The notes under the pieces were generated by a model. The model did no database searches and was not told the origin of the DNA. It saw nothing but the letters and a program-made list of their open reading frames with translations. A program made the translations under genes and the position numbers. Source: Actinomadura sp. WMMA1423 (GTDB lineage: Bacteria; Actinomycetota; Actinomycetes; Streptosporangiales; Streptosporangiaceae). From it: DNA of 64,000 bases. The stretch lies in assembly GCF_006547145.1 (NCBI RefSeq), contig NZ_CP041244.1, positions 8,680,001 to 8,744,000 of the forward strand, in the 5' to 3' direction. The first letter of the stretch is position 1. The number at the start of each line of letters is the position of its first letter. Shown one piece after another: positions 1-6,906 of this stretch.

Positions 1-887
1 GCCGAGAGCGCGAGCTGCGCGGCGGCCTGGGTGGTCGACATGGGGAGGTCCAGCTGCGCCAGCAGGGCCGCGCGCGTCCGCCCGAGCACCTCGGCGAGCG
101 CGGCGGCGGCCGGGGTCGGCCGTGACGTCCAGAGCCGGCCGACGCCGCGGGGCGCGTAGGACACGGTCGGGACGTTCGGCCGCGCGGTGAGGACGATGAC
201 GTCCGGCCAGGCGAACGCGCACGGCACCAGGACCAGGCCCCGGCCGCCGAGGTCGGCGTGGCCCTCGTAGTCCTTCACGACCCGGATGGTGCCGTCCGCG
301 AAGCCGACCGACGGGTGCAGGTCGCGCATCATCCGCTGGACGCCGCCGTCGGCGAGCGCCTGGAGCCGGTGGGCGACGTCGTCGTGGAGCACCGCTTCGA
401 TCCGCGCCCACTCCGGCGCGACGGCCGCCCGGTAGTAGGCCGCGAGCGCATCGGTGACCGGCCCGATCCCGGCGTCGGGCCGGTCGACGAGCGACTGCAG
501 CAGGGCCCGGCGCCGCTCCCGCCCCTCGCCGCGCTGCGCCGCGCGGTGGCGGGCGAGGTGCGCGAGCTCGCGGGCCACCACCTCGGGGTCGGACGCGGCG
601 ACCTGCGCCAGGGCGTCCTCGAACGGAACCGTCCGCCGGGGCGGCGAGGGGACCAGGAAGTCGGGGATGTAGCCGGCGGGCCGCACCAGCGCCGTGAGCA
701 ACTCGACGGCATCCGCCGGCAGCCGCTCGCCGAGCCGGGCGCGGGCCCGCTCGCACCAGGCGCGGTGCAGGTGCCACCCGTCCCGCGCCGTCTGGAGGGC
801 GCGCAGGCTGGCGACGCACTCCCACAGCGGCGACGACGCGAACCGGACCCGGCCGAGGTCGGCCGCCGTGAAATGCAGGTGGATCAC
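1..887 (-). CDS. ArsR-like / DUF5937 winged-helix regulator, partial (C-terminus off the left edge)
   Basis: Reading leftward from a GTG at 887 gives an unbroken frame to the window edge that begins VIHLHFTAADLGRVRFASSP. This is the typical opening of the actinobacterial DUF5937 regulators, in which a long N-terminal domain is followed by an ArsR-type helix-turn-helix. The last visible residues (LPMSTTQAAAQLALSA) look like the start of that helix-turn-helix, so the DNA-binding end is just outside the window. Codons have G or C in the third position almost throughout. A GGGGGC stretch 7 bases upstream can serve as ribosome binding site. It diverges from the questin-oxidase-like gene at 960 across a 72-base gap and may regulate it. 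Target and ligand are unknown. Family assignment is by recognition of the N-terminal pattern. Confidence 0.75.
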   Translation of the reverse strand, partial: MIHLHFTAADLGRVRFASSPLWECVASLRALQTARDGWHLHRAWCERARARLGERLPADAVELLTALVRPAGYIPDFLVPSPPRRTVPFEDALAQVAASDPEVVARELAHLARHRAAQRGEGRERRRALLQSLVDRPDAGIGPVTDALAAYYRAAVAPEWARIEAVLHDDVAHRLQALADGGVQRMMRDLHPSVGFADGTIRVVKDYEGHADLGGRGLVLVPCAFAWPDVIVLTARPNVPTVSYAPRGVGRLWTSRPTPAAAALAEVLGRTRAALLAQLDLPMSTTQAAAQLALS

Positions 888-926
888 TGGCAGCCCCCGT
901 TCGATGAGGACACAGCCTAATCGTCG

Positions 927-947
927 CGCCCGCCCCGAGGGCGGGCG
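927..947. promoter_or_regulatory. GC-rich inverted repeat in the divergent gap
   Basis: A 9-base perfect inverted repeat (CGCCCGCCC / GGGCGGGCG) with a 3-base spacer lies 13 bases before the ATG at 960 and between two divergent genes. Its position suits an operator or a leader hairpin of the downstream gene. It has no T-run, so it does not look like a simple terminator. Confidence 0.35.
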
Positions 948-959
948 GACACTGCCCGC

Positions 960-2027
960 ATGACCACTTCGCATGACCTGCTCCTCGAGTCCTACCAGCG
1001 CCTCCACGCCTACGGCCCGGAGTTCGGCGGCGACGAGGAGGGGAACCACGGGCTGACCAACCACGGGCCGATGGCGGTCGAGGTCATCGTGCGGCGCGGC
1101 CTGGACGTCGACGTCGACCGCTGGCTCGACCGCTACGTGCGGCGCCTCGCGGAGCTCCCCCCGTCCGGCACGGAGATCTCCCGGCGCGACTGGCGCGCGG
1201 CGCTCGGGTCCGCCCGCCGCCTTCCGGCCTGGACGCGCCTCTTCCGCGCCGAACTGCGCGAGCGGCCGTGGACGGACGTGCTCACCGAGTGGTGGCCCCG
1301 CCTGCTCCCCGGCATGGTGGCCGGCTCGACCCACGGCGTCATCCGGGTCGGGCACGCCGTACGGGCCCTGCGCGCCGCGCCCGGCGTCCCGCCCGCGCCG
1401 GAGGCGCTCGATGAGCTCGCGCACGGGCTCGCCTTCTGGGCCGCCCGGTACCGCGAGCTGCCCGGAGCCGTCCCTCCGGCGGGAGCGCTCGCACCGGCCG
1501 ACGCCCTGCGCGGCGTCGCGCGCCTGGCGGACCAGAGCGGATACATCGCGCACCGGCTGGACCGGCTCGCCGGGACGCCCGGCTGGCCTTCCAGCGTCCG
1601 CCGGCTCCGCGGGGCGGGGTCGGCGGAGGAGGTGCCCGAGCGCCTCGAATCCCTGGTCGACGCGGCGGTCGAGGCCTACCTCGGGCTCGGCCACGCGGCC
1701 CCTGTGCTGCTGGTGCACGCCGCCACGGCCCCGAACGCCGTCCGGCACGTCCTGCCGGTGCTGCCGGCGCGGCTGTGGACGGGCAGCCTCGCGGCCGCGT
1801 GGGCGGCGGCCGCCGCGATCGTCGCGACCTACGCCCCGGCGGACCCGGCTCCGCACCCGGAACCCGCCGGGCTGACCGCGTCGGCCGCGCTGGAACGCGC
1901 GGCCCACCACGGCGACGAGCACGTCCTGAAGTTCACCGACACCGCGCTGGAGGCCTTCGACCGGACAGGCGACCCGTCCCACCTCGCGGCCGCCGCCCAC
2001 GCCGCCACCCTGATCGCGAGCCCCTAG
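960..2027 (+). CDS. questin oxidase family protein (DUF4243)
   Basis: The 355-residue product opens with a conserved block, YGPEFGGDEEGNHGLTNHGP (about residues 18-37), followed by AVEVIVRRGLDVDVDRWLDRY, characteristic of the questin oxidase-like family. Family members in fungi take part in Baeyer-Villiger-type ring opening of anthraquinones; bacterial members are mostly uncharacterised. There is no signal peptide or membrane segment, so it should be cytosolic. The ATG has no good Shine-Dalgarno sequence and lies just after a hairpin. The gene diverges from a DUF5937 regulator that may control it. The true substrate cannot be read from sequence. Confidence 0.8.
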   Translation: MTTSHDLLLESYQRLHAYGPEFGGDEEGNHGLTNHGPMAVEVIVRRGLDVDVDRWLDRYVRRLAELPPSGTEISRRDWRAALGSARRLPAWTRLFRAELRERPWTDVLTEWWPRLLPGMVAGSTHGVIRVGHAVRALRAAPGVPPAPEALDELAHGLAFWAARYRELPGAVPPAGALAPADALRGVARLADQSGYIAHRLDRLAGTPGWPSSVRRLRGAGSAEEVPERLESLVDAAVEAYLGLGHAAPVLLVHAATAPNAVRHVLPVLPARLWTGSLAAAWAAAAAIVATYAPADPAPHPEPAGLTASAALERAAHHGDEHVLKFTDTALEAFDRTGDPSHLAAAAHAATLIASP

Positions 2028-2215
2028 CCGATGCGCTCAGTCCGGCTCCGGCACCAGGTGGCGTCCAGCGCGCGGACGATGCCGAAGTCGATGGAGGCGG
2101 TGACGAGCCACGGCGGATCGGCGCCGTGCGCGCGCGCCGGGCCGGAGACCAGGGGAATGTTTAGACGGGGGAAGGAGCGGTAGAGCGGAGCGACTGCTTC
2201 GGTCGCTCGGGGAGA
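2024..2215 (-). pseudogene. possible C-terminal gene remnant, unknown
   Basis: This frame of about 63 codons ends in a TAG that forms a CTAG overlap with the stop of the gene at 960-2027, a common arrangement for real convergent neighbours. It reads ATEAVAPLYRSFPRLNIPL and later PWLVTASIDFGIVRALDATW, with strong G/C bias in third positions. An in-frame TAG at 2216-2218 closes it upstream and I see no start codon, so it looks like the surviving tail of a gene that lost its front. I do not recognise the family. It could also be chance open frame. Confidence 0.3.
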
Positions 2216-2221
2216 CTAGCC

Positions 2222-2395
2222 ATGCCACCTTCAGAACAGCCCTTCGGCGACCAGGCGTCCGTGCCCGAGAACCTGCCCGGCGACGAGGACGGCGGGCTCC
2301 CGCCCAGCGCCGCCGATCGCTACGCCTCCTTCGACGCGACGACCGCGCCCACCTTGGCAGCCCGGTCGCCGCTCACCGCGGCGAACCCCTCCTGA
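2222..2395 (+). CDS. small hypothetical protein, 57 aa
   Basis: An ATG at 2222 preceded by GGGGAG 9 bases upstream opens a 57-residue frame beginning MPPSEQPFGDQASVPENLPG. It is acidic in its first half, rich in proline, alanine and serine, has no membrane segment and is probably disordered. Third positions are mostly G or C. I do not recognise a family. It stands alone between the questin-oxidase-like gene and the ClpP locus. Confidence 0.5.
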   Translation: MPPSEQPFGDQASVPENLPGDEDGGLPPSAADRYASFDATTAPTLAARSPLTAANPS

Positions 2396-2511
2396 CACCA
2401 GGCGGTATGTGCGGGGACCAGGTGCGGGTGGCCTCCTGACTGAGGACGGGCGTGGTCACCGGCCCGCCCCGCGCCGGCCCCGCCCAGGCCGACGCGCGCG
2501 CCTCCTGGCGC

Positions 2512-2892
2512 TCACTCCTCGCCGGCCGTCCTGTCCCCGGCGGTGCCGCTCGCGCCGGTCCCGAGGTGCCGGACGCGCCGCTCGACGTCCCTGCGTGCGC
2601 CGCCGGTCTCGGGCGCCGGGTCCGTCCCGAGCGTCCCGGCGGCCCCGCTCGCACCCGTGCCCACGCTCTGGACGCGCCGCCGCACGTCCTCCTGGGCCTG
2701 CGCCCCCTCGGACTCCGGCGCACGGTCCCCGAGGGCGCCGTGCCCGCCCGTCCCGAGGTGCTGGACGCGCTCCCGGACGTCGGCGTCGGCGCCGCCGCCC
2801 GGCCCGGCCTCCGTCTCGAGCGTCCCGGGCCGGTCGCTCGCGCCGGTGCCGACGCGCTGGACGCGCCGCTCGACGTCCCGCCCGGCGTCCAT
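2512..2892 (-). CDS. 126-aa protein made of four imperfect ~32-residue repeats
   Basis: From the ATG at 2892 the frame encodes 126 residues that are nearly all tandem repeats. The repeat core is DVERRVQRVGTGAS, with starts at about residues 6, 38, 69 and 102 (periods 32, 31 and 33). Each core is followed by a G/A/E-rich linker; two of the linkers contain AGTL. GAGGAG sits about 9 bases before the ATG. Third codon positions are almost all G or C, which supports coding on this strand rather than the long frames visible opposite. The protein is charged, with no signal peptide, membrane segment or cysteine. I do not recognise a family. It diverges from the clpP pair at 3101 and shares that intergenic region, so it may be co-regulated and could be a substrate or partner of that protease; this is inference. 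Confidence 0.65.
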   Translation of the reverse strand: MDAGRDVERRVQRVGTGASDRPGTLETEAGPGGGADADVRERVQHLGTGGHGALGDRAPESEGAQAQEDVRRRVQSVGTGASGAAGTLGTDPAPETGGARRDVERRVRHLGTGASGTAGDRTAGEE

Positions 2893-3041
2893 GCCGCTGG
2901 TCTCCTCGCCCAAAGCCGCCCCCCGCGTCCGTCTCGACCCCACGTCCGGAAACCTCCTGATACCCGCTCTGACCAGGGAACAAGCGCCGGCGCGCGAAGG
3001 AACGCCGTCCCGTCCCGGGCACGGTGGCGCTGCTCTGAGCG

Positions 3042-3060
3042 GATCCGCCGAGGGCGGATC
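3042..3060. promoter_or_regulatory. PopR-like operator, 8-3-8 inverted repeat
   Basis: GATCCGCC-GAG-GGCGGATC is a perfect inverted repeat 40 bases before the clpP start. The inner part, TCCGCC-N3-GGCGGA, differs by one symmetrical base from the PopR operator described for Streptomyces clpP3clpP4 (TCTGCC-N3-GGCAGA, from memory). A PopR-like regulator gene lies at the far end of the operon, so this is the likely activator site. The adjoining bases also make an overlapping palindrome, GCGGATCCGC, at 3040-3049. Confidence 0.65.
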
Positions 3061-3100
3061 GGGCTGTGACCGGTGTGCGCGCGGGCGCAGAGTGAAGGGC

Positions 3101-3730
3101 ATGAGCGAGGAACAGGCAATCCCGATGTTCAACGAACGAGTACGGCGCGAGCTCTACCAGCAGCGCGTCCTCGTGCTGGACGGCCCACTGGACGACGACA
3201 ACGGCACCCTGCTGGCGACGCAGCTGATGACCCTGGCGAGGGAGGACTCCTCGACCGACATCGCGCTGTGGATCCACTCGCCCGGCGGGTCGGTGCCGTC
3301 GATGCTCGCGATCCGCGACGTCATGAGGCTCATCCCGTGCGACGTGTCCACGCTGGTGCTCGGCATCGCCTACAGCGCCGGGCAGTTCCTGCTGTCGTCC
3401 GGCACCCCCGGCAAGCGCCGCGCCATGCCCCACGCCCGCGTGCTGATGCACCAGGGGTCCGCCGGGATCGGGGGCGCCGCCGTCGACATCGAGCTCCAGG
3501 CCAACGACCTGCGCCACACCCGTGACACGGTGCTCGGGCTCATCGCCGAGGACACCGGCCAGCCCATCGAGCGCGTATTCGAGGACTCCCTGCACGACCG
3601 CTGGTACACGGCGCGCGAGGCGATGGAGTACGGGTTCATCGACGCGATCGTCAGCACGTTCGACGAGGTCATGCCCACCCGCCGCCGGCCCGTCGGGCTC
3701 GGCGCGCCGTCCGGAGGAGACGCCCGATGA
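3101..3730 (+). CDS. clpP3: ATP-dependent Clp protease proteolytic subunit, ClpP3-like (intact triad)
   Basis: This 209-residue ClpP-family serine peptidase should form a ring or mixed tetradecamer that degrades proteins fed by a Clp ATPase in the cytosol. The triad can be placed from its fixed spacing: Ser92 in GIAYSAGQFLL, His117 in RVLMHQG and Asp166 in SLHDRWY (25 and 49 residues apart, as in E. coli ClpP). The oxyanion loop is SPGGSV. The ATG at 3101 has GAAGG 5 bases upstream; the frame is open further upstream but that part reads as shadow of the opposite gene. The stop overlaps the next gene's start by four bases (ATGA). I assign it to the ClpP3/ClpP4 class because of its PopR-like neighbour and operator. 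The numbering clpP3 versus clpP4 is by position only. Confidence 0.85.
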   Translation: MSEEQAIPMFNERVRRELYQQRVLVLDGPLDDDNGTLLATQLMTLAREDSSTDIALWIHSPGGSVPSMLAIRDVMRLIPCDVSTLVLGIAYSAGQFLLSSGTPGKRRAMPHARVLMHQGSAGIGGAAVDIELQANDLRHTRDTVLGLIAEDTGQPIERVFEDSLHDRWYTAREAMEYGFIDAIVSTFDEVMPTRRRPVGLGAPSGGDAR

Positions 3731-4329
3731 GCACCTACACGATCCCGAACGTCATCGCGCAGCACCCCCGCGGTGAACGGATCATGGACGTCTACTCGCA
3801 CCTGCTGACCGAGCGGATCATCTACCTCGGCACGGCCATCGACGCGGGCGTCGCGAACGCCCTCGTGGCGCAGCTGCTGTACCTGGAGTCCGACAACCCC
3901 GAGCGCGACATCCAGCTCTACATCAACTGCGAGGGCGGGGACCCGAGCGCGATGCTCGCCGTGTACGACACGCTGCGCTACATCCGGGCGCCGGTGGCCA
4001 CGACGTGCGTGGGGCAGGCGGTCGCGGTCGGAGCCGTGCTGCTGGCCGCGGGGAACCCCGGCAAGCGCGCGGCGCTGCCCCACACCCGCGTCGTCCTGCA
4101 CCAGCCGATAGGGCAGGGCCGCGGGGCCATCCCGGACCTCATCCTCCAGGCCGACGAGGTCGTCCGGGTGCGCGCCGACATCGAGAGCATCCTCTCCCGG
4201 CACACCGGGCAGGACATCGCGACCCTGCGCGCCGACACCGACCGGGACCGGGTGTTCACCGCGCACGCGGCGCTGGAGTACGGCCTCATCGACCACGTCC
4301 TCGAGGAACGGCAGCCGATGCCCGCGTGA
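3727..4329 (+). CDS. clpP4: ClpP-like subunit lacking the catalytic serine (ClpR-like), ClpP4 position
   Basis: A 200-residue ClpP paralogue translationally coupled to the preceding one by an ATGA overlap. His125 (VVLHQP) and Asp174 (DTDRDRV) are in place. The residue 25 before the histidine, which must be the nucleophile, is Ala100 in CVGQAVAVGAVLL, where active ClpPs read GQAASMGAVLL. The codon is an unambiguous GCG. The loop that is normally SPGGS is CEGGDPS. The subunit should therefore be proteolytically silent and act as a partner of the active ClpP3-like subunit, comparable to plastid ClpR or cyanobacterial ClpR. It ends 9 bases before the convergent regulator gene. I am sure of the family and of the substitution; I cannot recall whether Streptomyces ClpP4 shares it. 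Confidence 0.85.
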   Translation: MSTYTIPNVIAQHPRGERIMDVYSHLLTERIIYLGTAIDAGVANALVAQLLYLESDNPERDIQLYINCEGGDPSAMLAVYDTLRYIRAPVATTCVGQAVAVGAVLLAAGNPGKRAALPHTRVVLHQPIGQGRGAIPDLILQADEVVRVRADIESILSRHTGQDIATLRADTDRDRVFTAHAALEYGLIDHVLEERQPMPA

Positions 4330-4338
4330 CCGGGCCGG

Positions 4339-4710
4339 CTACGCGGCGAGGGCGTACGCCGCCTGGCAGGTCGGGCCGGCCGGAGCCGATCCGGCCGGCA
4401 CGGCCAGCAGGGTCGTCGCGATCGCCAGCGTCAGATCGCCGAGCGTCACGTCCAGGGCGCCGGCGACCGCTGCGATCATCTCGCTCGACGGCTCCTTGAC
4501 GCCGCGCTCCATCTCGGAGAGGTACTGCGGCGAGACCCCGGCCCGCCGGGCGGTCTCCACCAGGATCTCCCCGCGTTCGAGCCGCAGCCGCCGCAGGCAC
4601 TGGCCGAGCGCGTCGCGCCACAGCGGCTCCGCCGGGCCGCGCTCCGCGGACGGCTCGCGGGGCGTCTCGATGTCGTCGGCGGGCGTGAGCGGTCGCGCGG
4701 TCTCGGCCAT
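4339..4710 (-). CDS. popR: XRE-family regulator, PopR/ClgR-like
   Basis: The 123-residue protein carries an XRE helix-turn-helix at about residues 36-90 (LGQCLRRLRLERGEI to VAGALDVTLGDL; YLSEMERG and KEPSSEMI are typical of ClgR/PopR). It ends in ALAA. In Streptomyces lividans, PopR activates clpP3clpP4 and is itself degraded by ClpP1P2 through two C-terminal alanines. The same context (convergent with the clpP pair), helix-turn-helix and C-terminal Ala-Ala are present here. The ATG at 4710 was chosen because an extended frame upstream loses coding character. ClgR is the alternative name, but location favours PopR. Confidence 0.8.
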   Translation of the reverse strand: MAETARPLTPADDIETPREPSAERGPAEPLWRDALGQCLRRLRLERGEILVETARRAGVSPQYLSEMERGVKEPSSEMIAAVAGALDVTLGDLTLAIATTLLAVPAGSAPAGPTCQAAYALAA

Positions 4711-4824
4711 GCGCACATCGTAGATCGGCGATCCCGCCGGTCCCAGGAATTCCGCCCACCGCAGAACGGCCCCGAGGGCCGGGCGGCCCTCGCCTCCTCT
4801 GGAAACGGGTGCCATTCTGGGGGC

Positions 4825-5967
4825 ATGCGCGTACTGGTCGTGGGTGCGGGGATCATCGGTGCCGCCCTCGTGGACCGGCTCACCCGTCCGGCGGCCGGCG
4901 GACCCGCGCACCCGGTGCCCGAGGTCACGGTGGTGGAGGCGGAGGAGCCCGGCGCCGGGACGTCCGGTACGAGCTACGCCTGGATCAACGCCAACAACCC
5001 CTTCGACCCGTCCTACCACCGGTTCCGGACGGCGGCGATGTCCGCCTGGCGCGACCTGGCGGCGGAGTTCGGCGACCCGGCCTGGTACCGCCCGTCGGGC
5101 AACATCACCTGGGCGGCCACCGACGACGCCGGGGAGCGGCTGGCCGACCGGGTCACCCGTCTCACGGCCCTCGGGTACGCGGCCGACCTGATCGGCCCCG
5201 AGCAGGCGCGTGAGAGGGAGCCGCACATCCGCGTGCCAGAGGACGCGCTCATCGCGCACTACCCCGACGAGGGCCACGTGTTCGGAGGCCCCGCCGCGCG
5301 AGCGCTGGCCGACCGCGCCCGGGAGTCGGGCGCCGTCTTCGTGACGGGCCACCGCGCGACGCGCCTCAACACGGGCGGCGACCGCGTGACCGGAGTGCGC
5401 CTGGACGACGGCCGCGACCTCGACGCCGACCTCACGATCTGCGCCGCGGGATGGCGGGGCCCCAAGCTCCTGGCCACCGCCGGAGTCACCCTCCCGCTGG
5501 TCGACCCGTCCGAGCCGGGCTCCGCGGCTCCCTGCCTCGTCGCCATCACGTCCGCGTCGCGGACCGTCGTCAACGGCCTCGTCCACGCCCCCGGCCTGTC
5601 CGTCCGGCAGTCCGAGACCGGCGGACTGAACCTGGAGGCCGACGACCTGGACGCCGGCGTCGACGAGTCCGCCTCCCCGGAGCTCGTCCAGGCGGTGGGC
5701 GGCGAACTGCACGCCCGCGCCCGCGCGCTCATCCCGACCCTGACGGCGGACGTCGCCGAAGTGCGGCGCTGCGTCCGCCCGTTGCCGGCGGACGGCTACC
5801 CGCTCGTCGGCGTCCAGGCCCCCGGCCTCTACACGGTCGTCACCCACAGCGGCATCACCCTCGCCCCCCACCTGGCCGCCCTGGTCGCCCAGGAGATCAA
5901 CGGCACCCCGTCCCCGTCCCTCGCCCCCTACCGCCCCGACCGCGCCCGCCCCCTCCCGCGGCACTGA
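4825..5967 (+). CDS. FAD-dependent oxidoreductase (D-amino-acid oxidase / DAO family)
   Basis: The 380-residue protein starts with a dinucleotide-binding fold, LVVGAGIIGAALVDRL (residues 4-19), followed by an acidic strand end VVEAEEPGAGTS. The C-terminus has the usual DAO pattern, RRCVRPLPADGYPLVG and YTVVTHSGITLAPHLAALVA, which completes the FAD site. Such enzymes oxidise amino acids or other amines or hydroxyacids using bound FAD. The substrate cannot be told. No signal peptide or membrane segment is seen. It is alone, divergent from popR by about 115 bases, and followed by a TetR regulator that more likely serves the next gene. Confidence 0.85.
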   Translation: MRVLVVGAGIIGAALVDRLTRPAAGGPAHPVPEVTVVEAEEPGAGTSGTSYAWINANNPFDPSYHRFRTAAMSAWRDLAAEFGDPAWYRPSGNITWAATDDAGERLADRVTRLTALGYAADLIGPEQAREREPHIRVPEDALIAHYPDEGHVFGGPAARALADRARESGAVFVTGHRATRLNTGGDRVTGVRLDDGRDLDADLTICAAGWRGPKLLATAGVTLPLVDPSEPGSAAPCLVAITSASRTVVNGLVHAPGLSVRQSETGGLNLEADDLDAGVDESASPELVQAVGGELHARARALIPTLTADVAEVRRCVRPLPADGYPLVGVQAPGLYTVVTHSGITLAPHLAALVAQEINGTPSPSLAPYRPDRARPLPRH

Positions 5968-5990
5968 ACGAAGCGCGGCCCGGGGGAGAC

Positions 5991-6008
5991 TTACCGTGTA
6001 CGGGTAGA
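5991..6008. promoter_or_regulatory. candidate operator/promoter of the TetR gene
   Basis: The stretch TTACCGTGTACGGGTAGAGT holds a short dyad, CCGT-GT-ACGG, with TACC and GGTA at its edges. It lies about 20 bases before the TetR start and is followed by a -10-like TAGAGT. It resembles the CTTACGnCGTACG repeats in front of the dehydrogenase at 6907 (both contain CTTAC and GTACG), so the TetR protein may bind both places. Confidence 0.45.
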
Positions 6009-6028
6009 GTGCGTCGGGAGGAAGATCC

Positions 6029-6739
6029 ATGACCCCACGGACCGACGCCGACGAGGTGGCCGAGCGGCCGCGCATCCCGCTGAGCCGCAGGCGGGTGCTG
6101 CGTGCGGCCGTCGCGCTCGCCGACCGCGACGGGCTCGATTCGCTCACCATGCGCCGGCTCGCCCAGGAGGTCGGGGTCGAGGCGATGTCGCTGTACCACC
6201 ACGTCGCCAACAAGGGGGCCGTCTACGACGGCCTCGTCGAGGCGGTCCTCGACGAGATCATGGCGGCGGTGGAGGCGGCCGACGCCCCGCCCCCCGAGCA
6301 GGACTGGCGCGCAGCGCTGCGCGCGCGGATCCTCGCCGCCAGGGTCGTCCTCCTCCGCCACCGCTGGGCCCCGCAACTGCTCGCCGCCCGGCCCGACATG
6401 AGCCCCGCCGTCATCGCCTACTACGACCACGTCGTGGGCCTCCTCCGGGCGGGCGGCTTCTCCTTCGACCTGGCCCACCGCGCGCTGCACGTCCTGGGCA
6501 GCCGCGCACTCGGGTTCGCCCAGGAGCTGTTCCAGCCCGGCGACGCCCCGGCCGCCGCCGACGCCGCGATGATGGAGCAGATGGCCGACCGGTTCCCGAA
6601 CCTCGCCGGGATGCTGGCGGACGCCGTCCACGACGACCCGGACGGCACCCTGGGCTTCTGCGACGACCAGTTCGAGTTCGAGTTCGCCCTCGACCTGATC
6701 CTCGAGGGCCTGGAACGGCGCCGCGCCGCCGGCTCCTGA
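6029..6739 (+). CDS. TetR/AcrR-family transcriptional regulator
   Basis: The 236-residue protein has an N-terminal TetR helix-turn-helix (about residues 18-65: PLSRRRVLRAAVALADRDGL, LTMRRLAQEVGVEAMSLYHH, NKGAVYDGL) and a TetR-type C-terminal ligand domain. The SLYHHVANK recognition-helix pattern is that of the tetracycline-repressor-like subgroup. GGGAGG precedes the ATG. A TTACCGTGTACGG dyad lies in its promoter. The same half-site elements occur three times in front of the alcohol dehydrogenase 168 bases downstream, which makes that gene the probable target. Ligand unknown. Confidence 0.9.
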   Translation: MTPRTDADEVAERPRIPLSRRRVLRAAVALADRDGLDSLTMRRLAQEVGVEAMSLYHHVANKGAVYDGLVEAVLDEIMAAVEAADAPPPEQDWRAALRARILAARVVLLRHRWAPQLLAARPDMSPAVIAYYDHVVGLLRAGGFSFDLAHRALHVLGSRALGFAQELFQPGDAPAAADAAMMEQMADRFPNLAGMLADAVHDDPDGTLGFCDDQFEFEFALDLILEGLERRRAAGS

Positions 6740-6798
6740 GCGGCCCCGCTGAACCGGCCAAGACCCCGTTCACACCCGATGTCTCCCTATCTCCCCCC

Positions 6799-6859
6799 TT
6801 GACTGCCTTACGTCGTACGATTACCTTACGACGTATGAGAACCTTACGGCGTACGACGC
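6799..6859 (+). promoter_or_regulatory. promoter with three 18-bp direct repeats (operator array)
   Basis: TTGACT (6799-6804) is followed by three directly adjoining 18-base repeats starting at 6806, 6824 and 6842. Each begins CCTTACGnCGTAyGA and each carries a small dyad, TACG-n-CGTA (n = T, A, G). The array ends 47 bases before the ATG of the dehydrogenase. This is the architecture of a multi-site operator. The TetR protein at 6029, whose own promoter has a related sequence, is the likely binder. Confidence 0.7.
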
Positions 6860-6906
6860 TCGAACGGCCCGACACCCGCCAGGAGGAGCACCGGAAGGAA
6901 GCCGCC

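Noticed and set aside
258..920. Long plus-strand open frame opposite the left-edge regulator
   Set aside because: Reads as arginine/proline/glycine-rich shadow; the minus strand has the recognisable DUF5937 N-terminus and coding bias.
2543..3100. N-terminal extension of the first ClpP by ~185 codons
   Set aside because: The extension is a low-complexity shadow of the repeat protein on the other strand; family length and the ribosome site fit the ATG at 3101.
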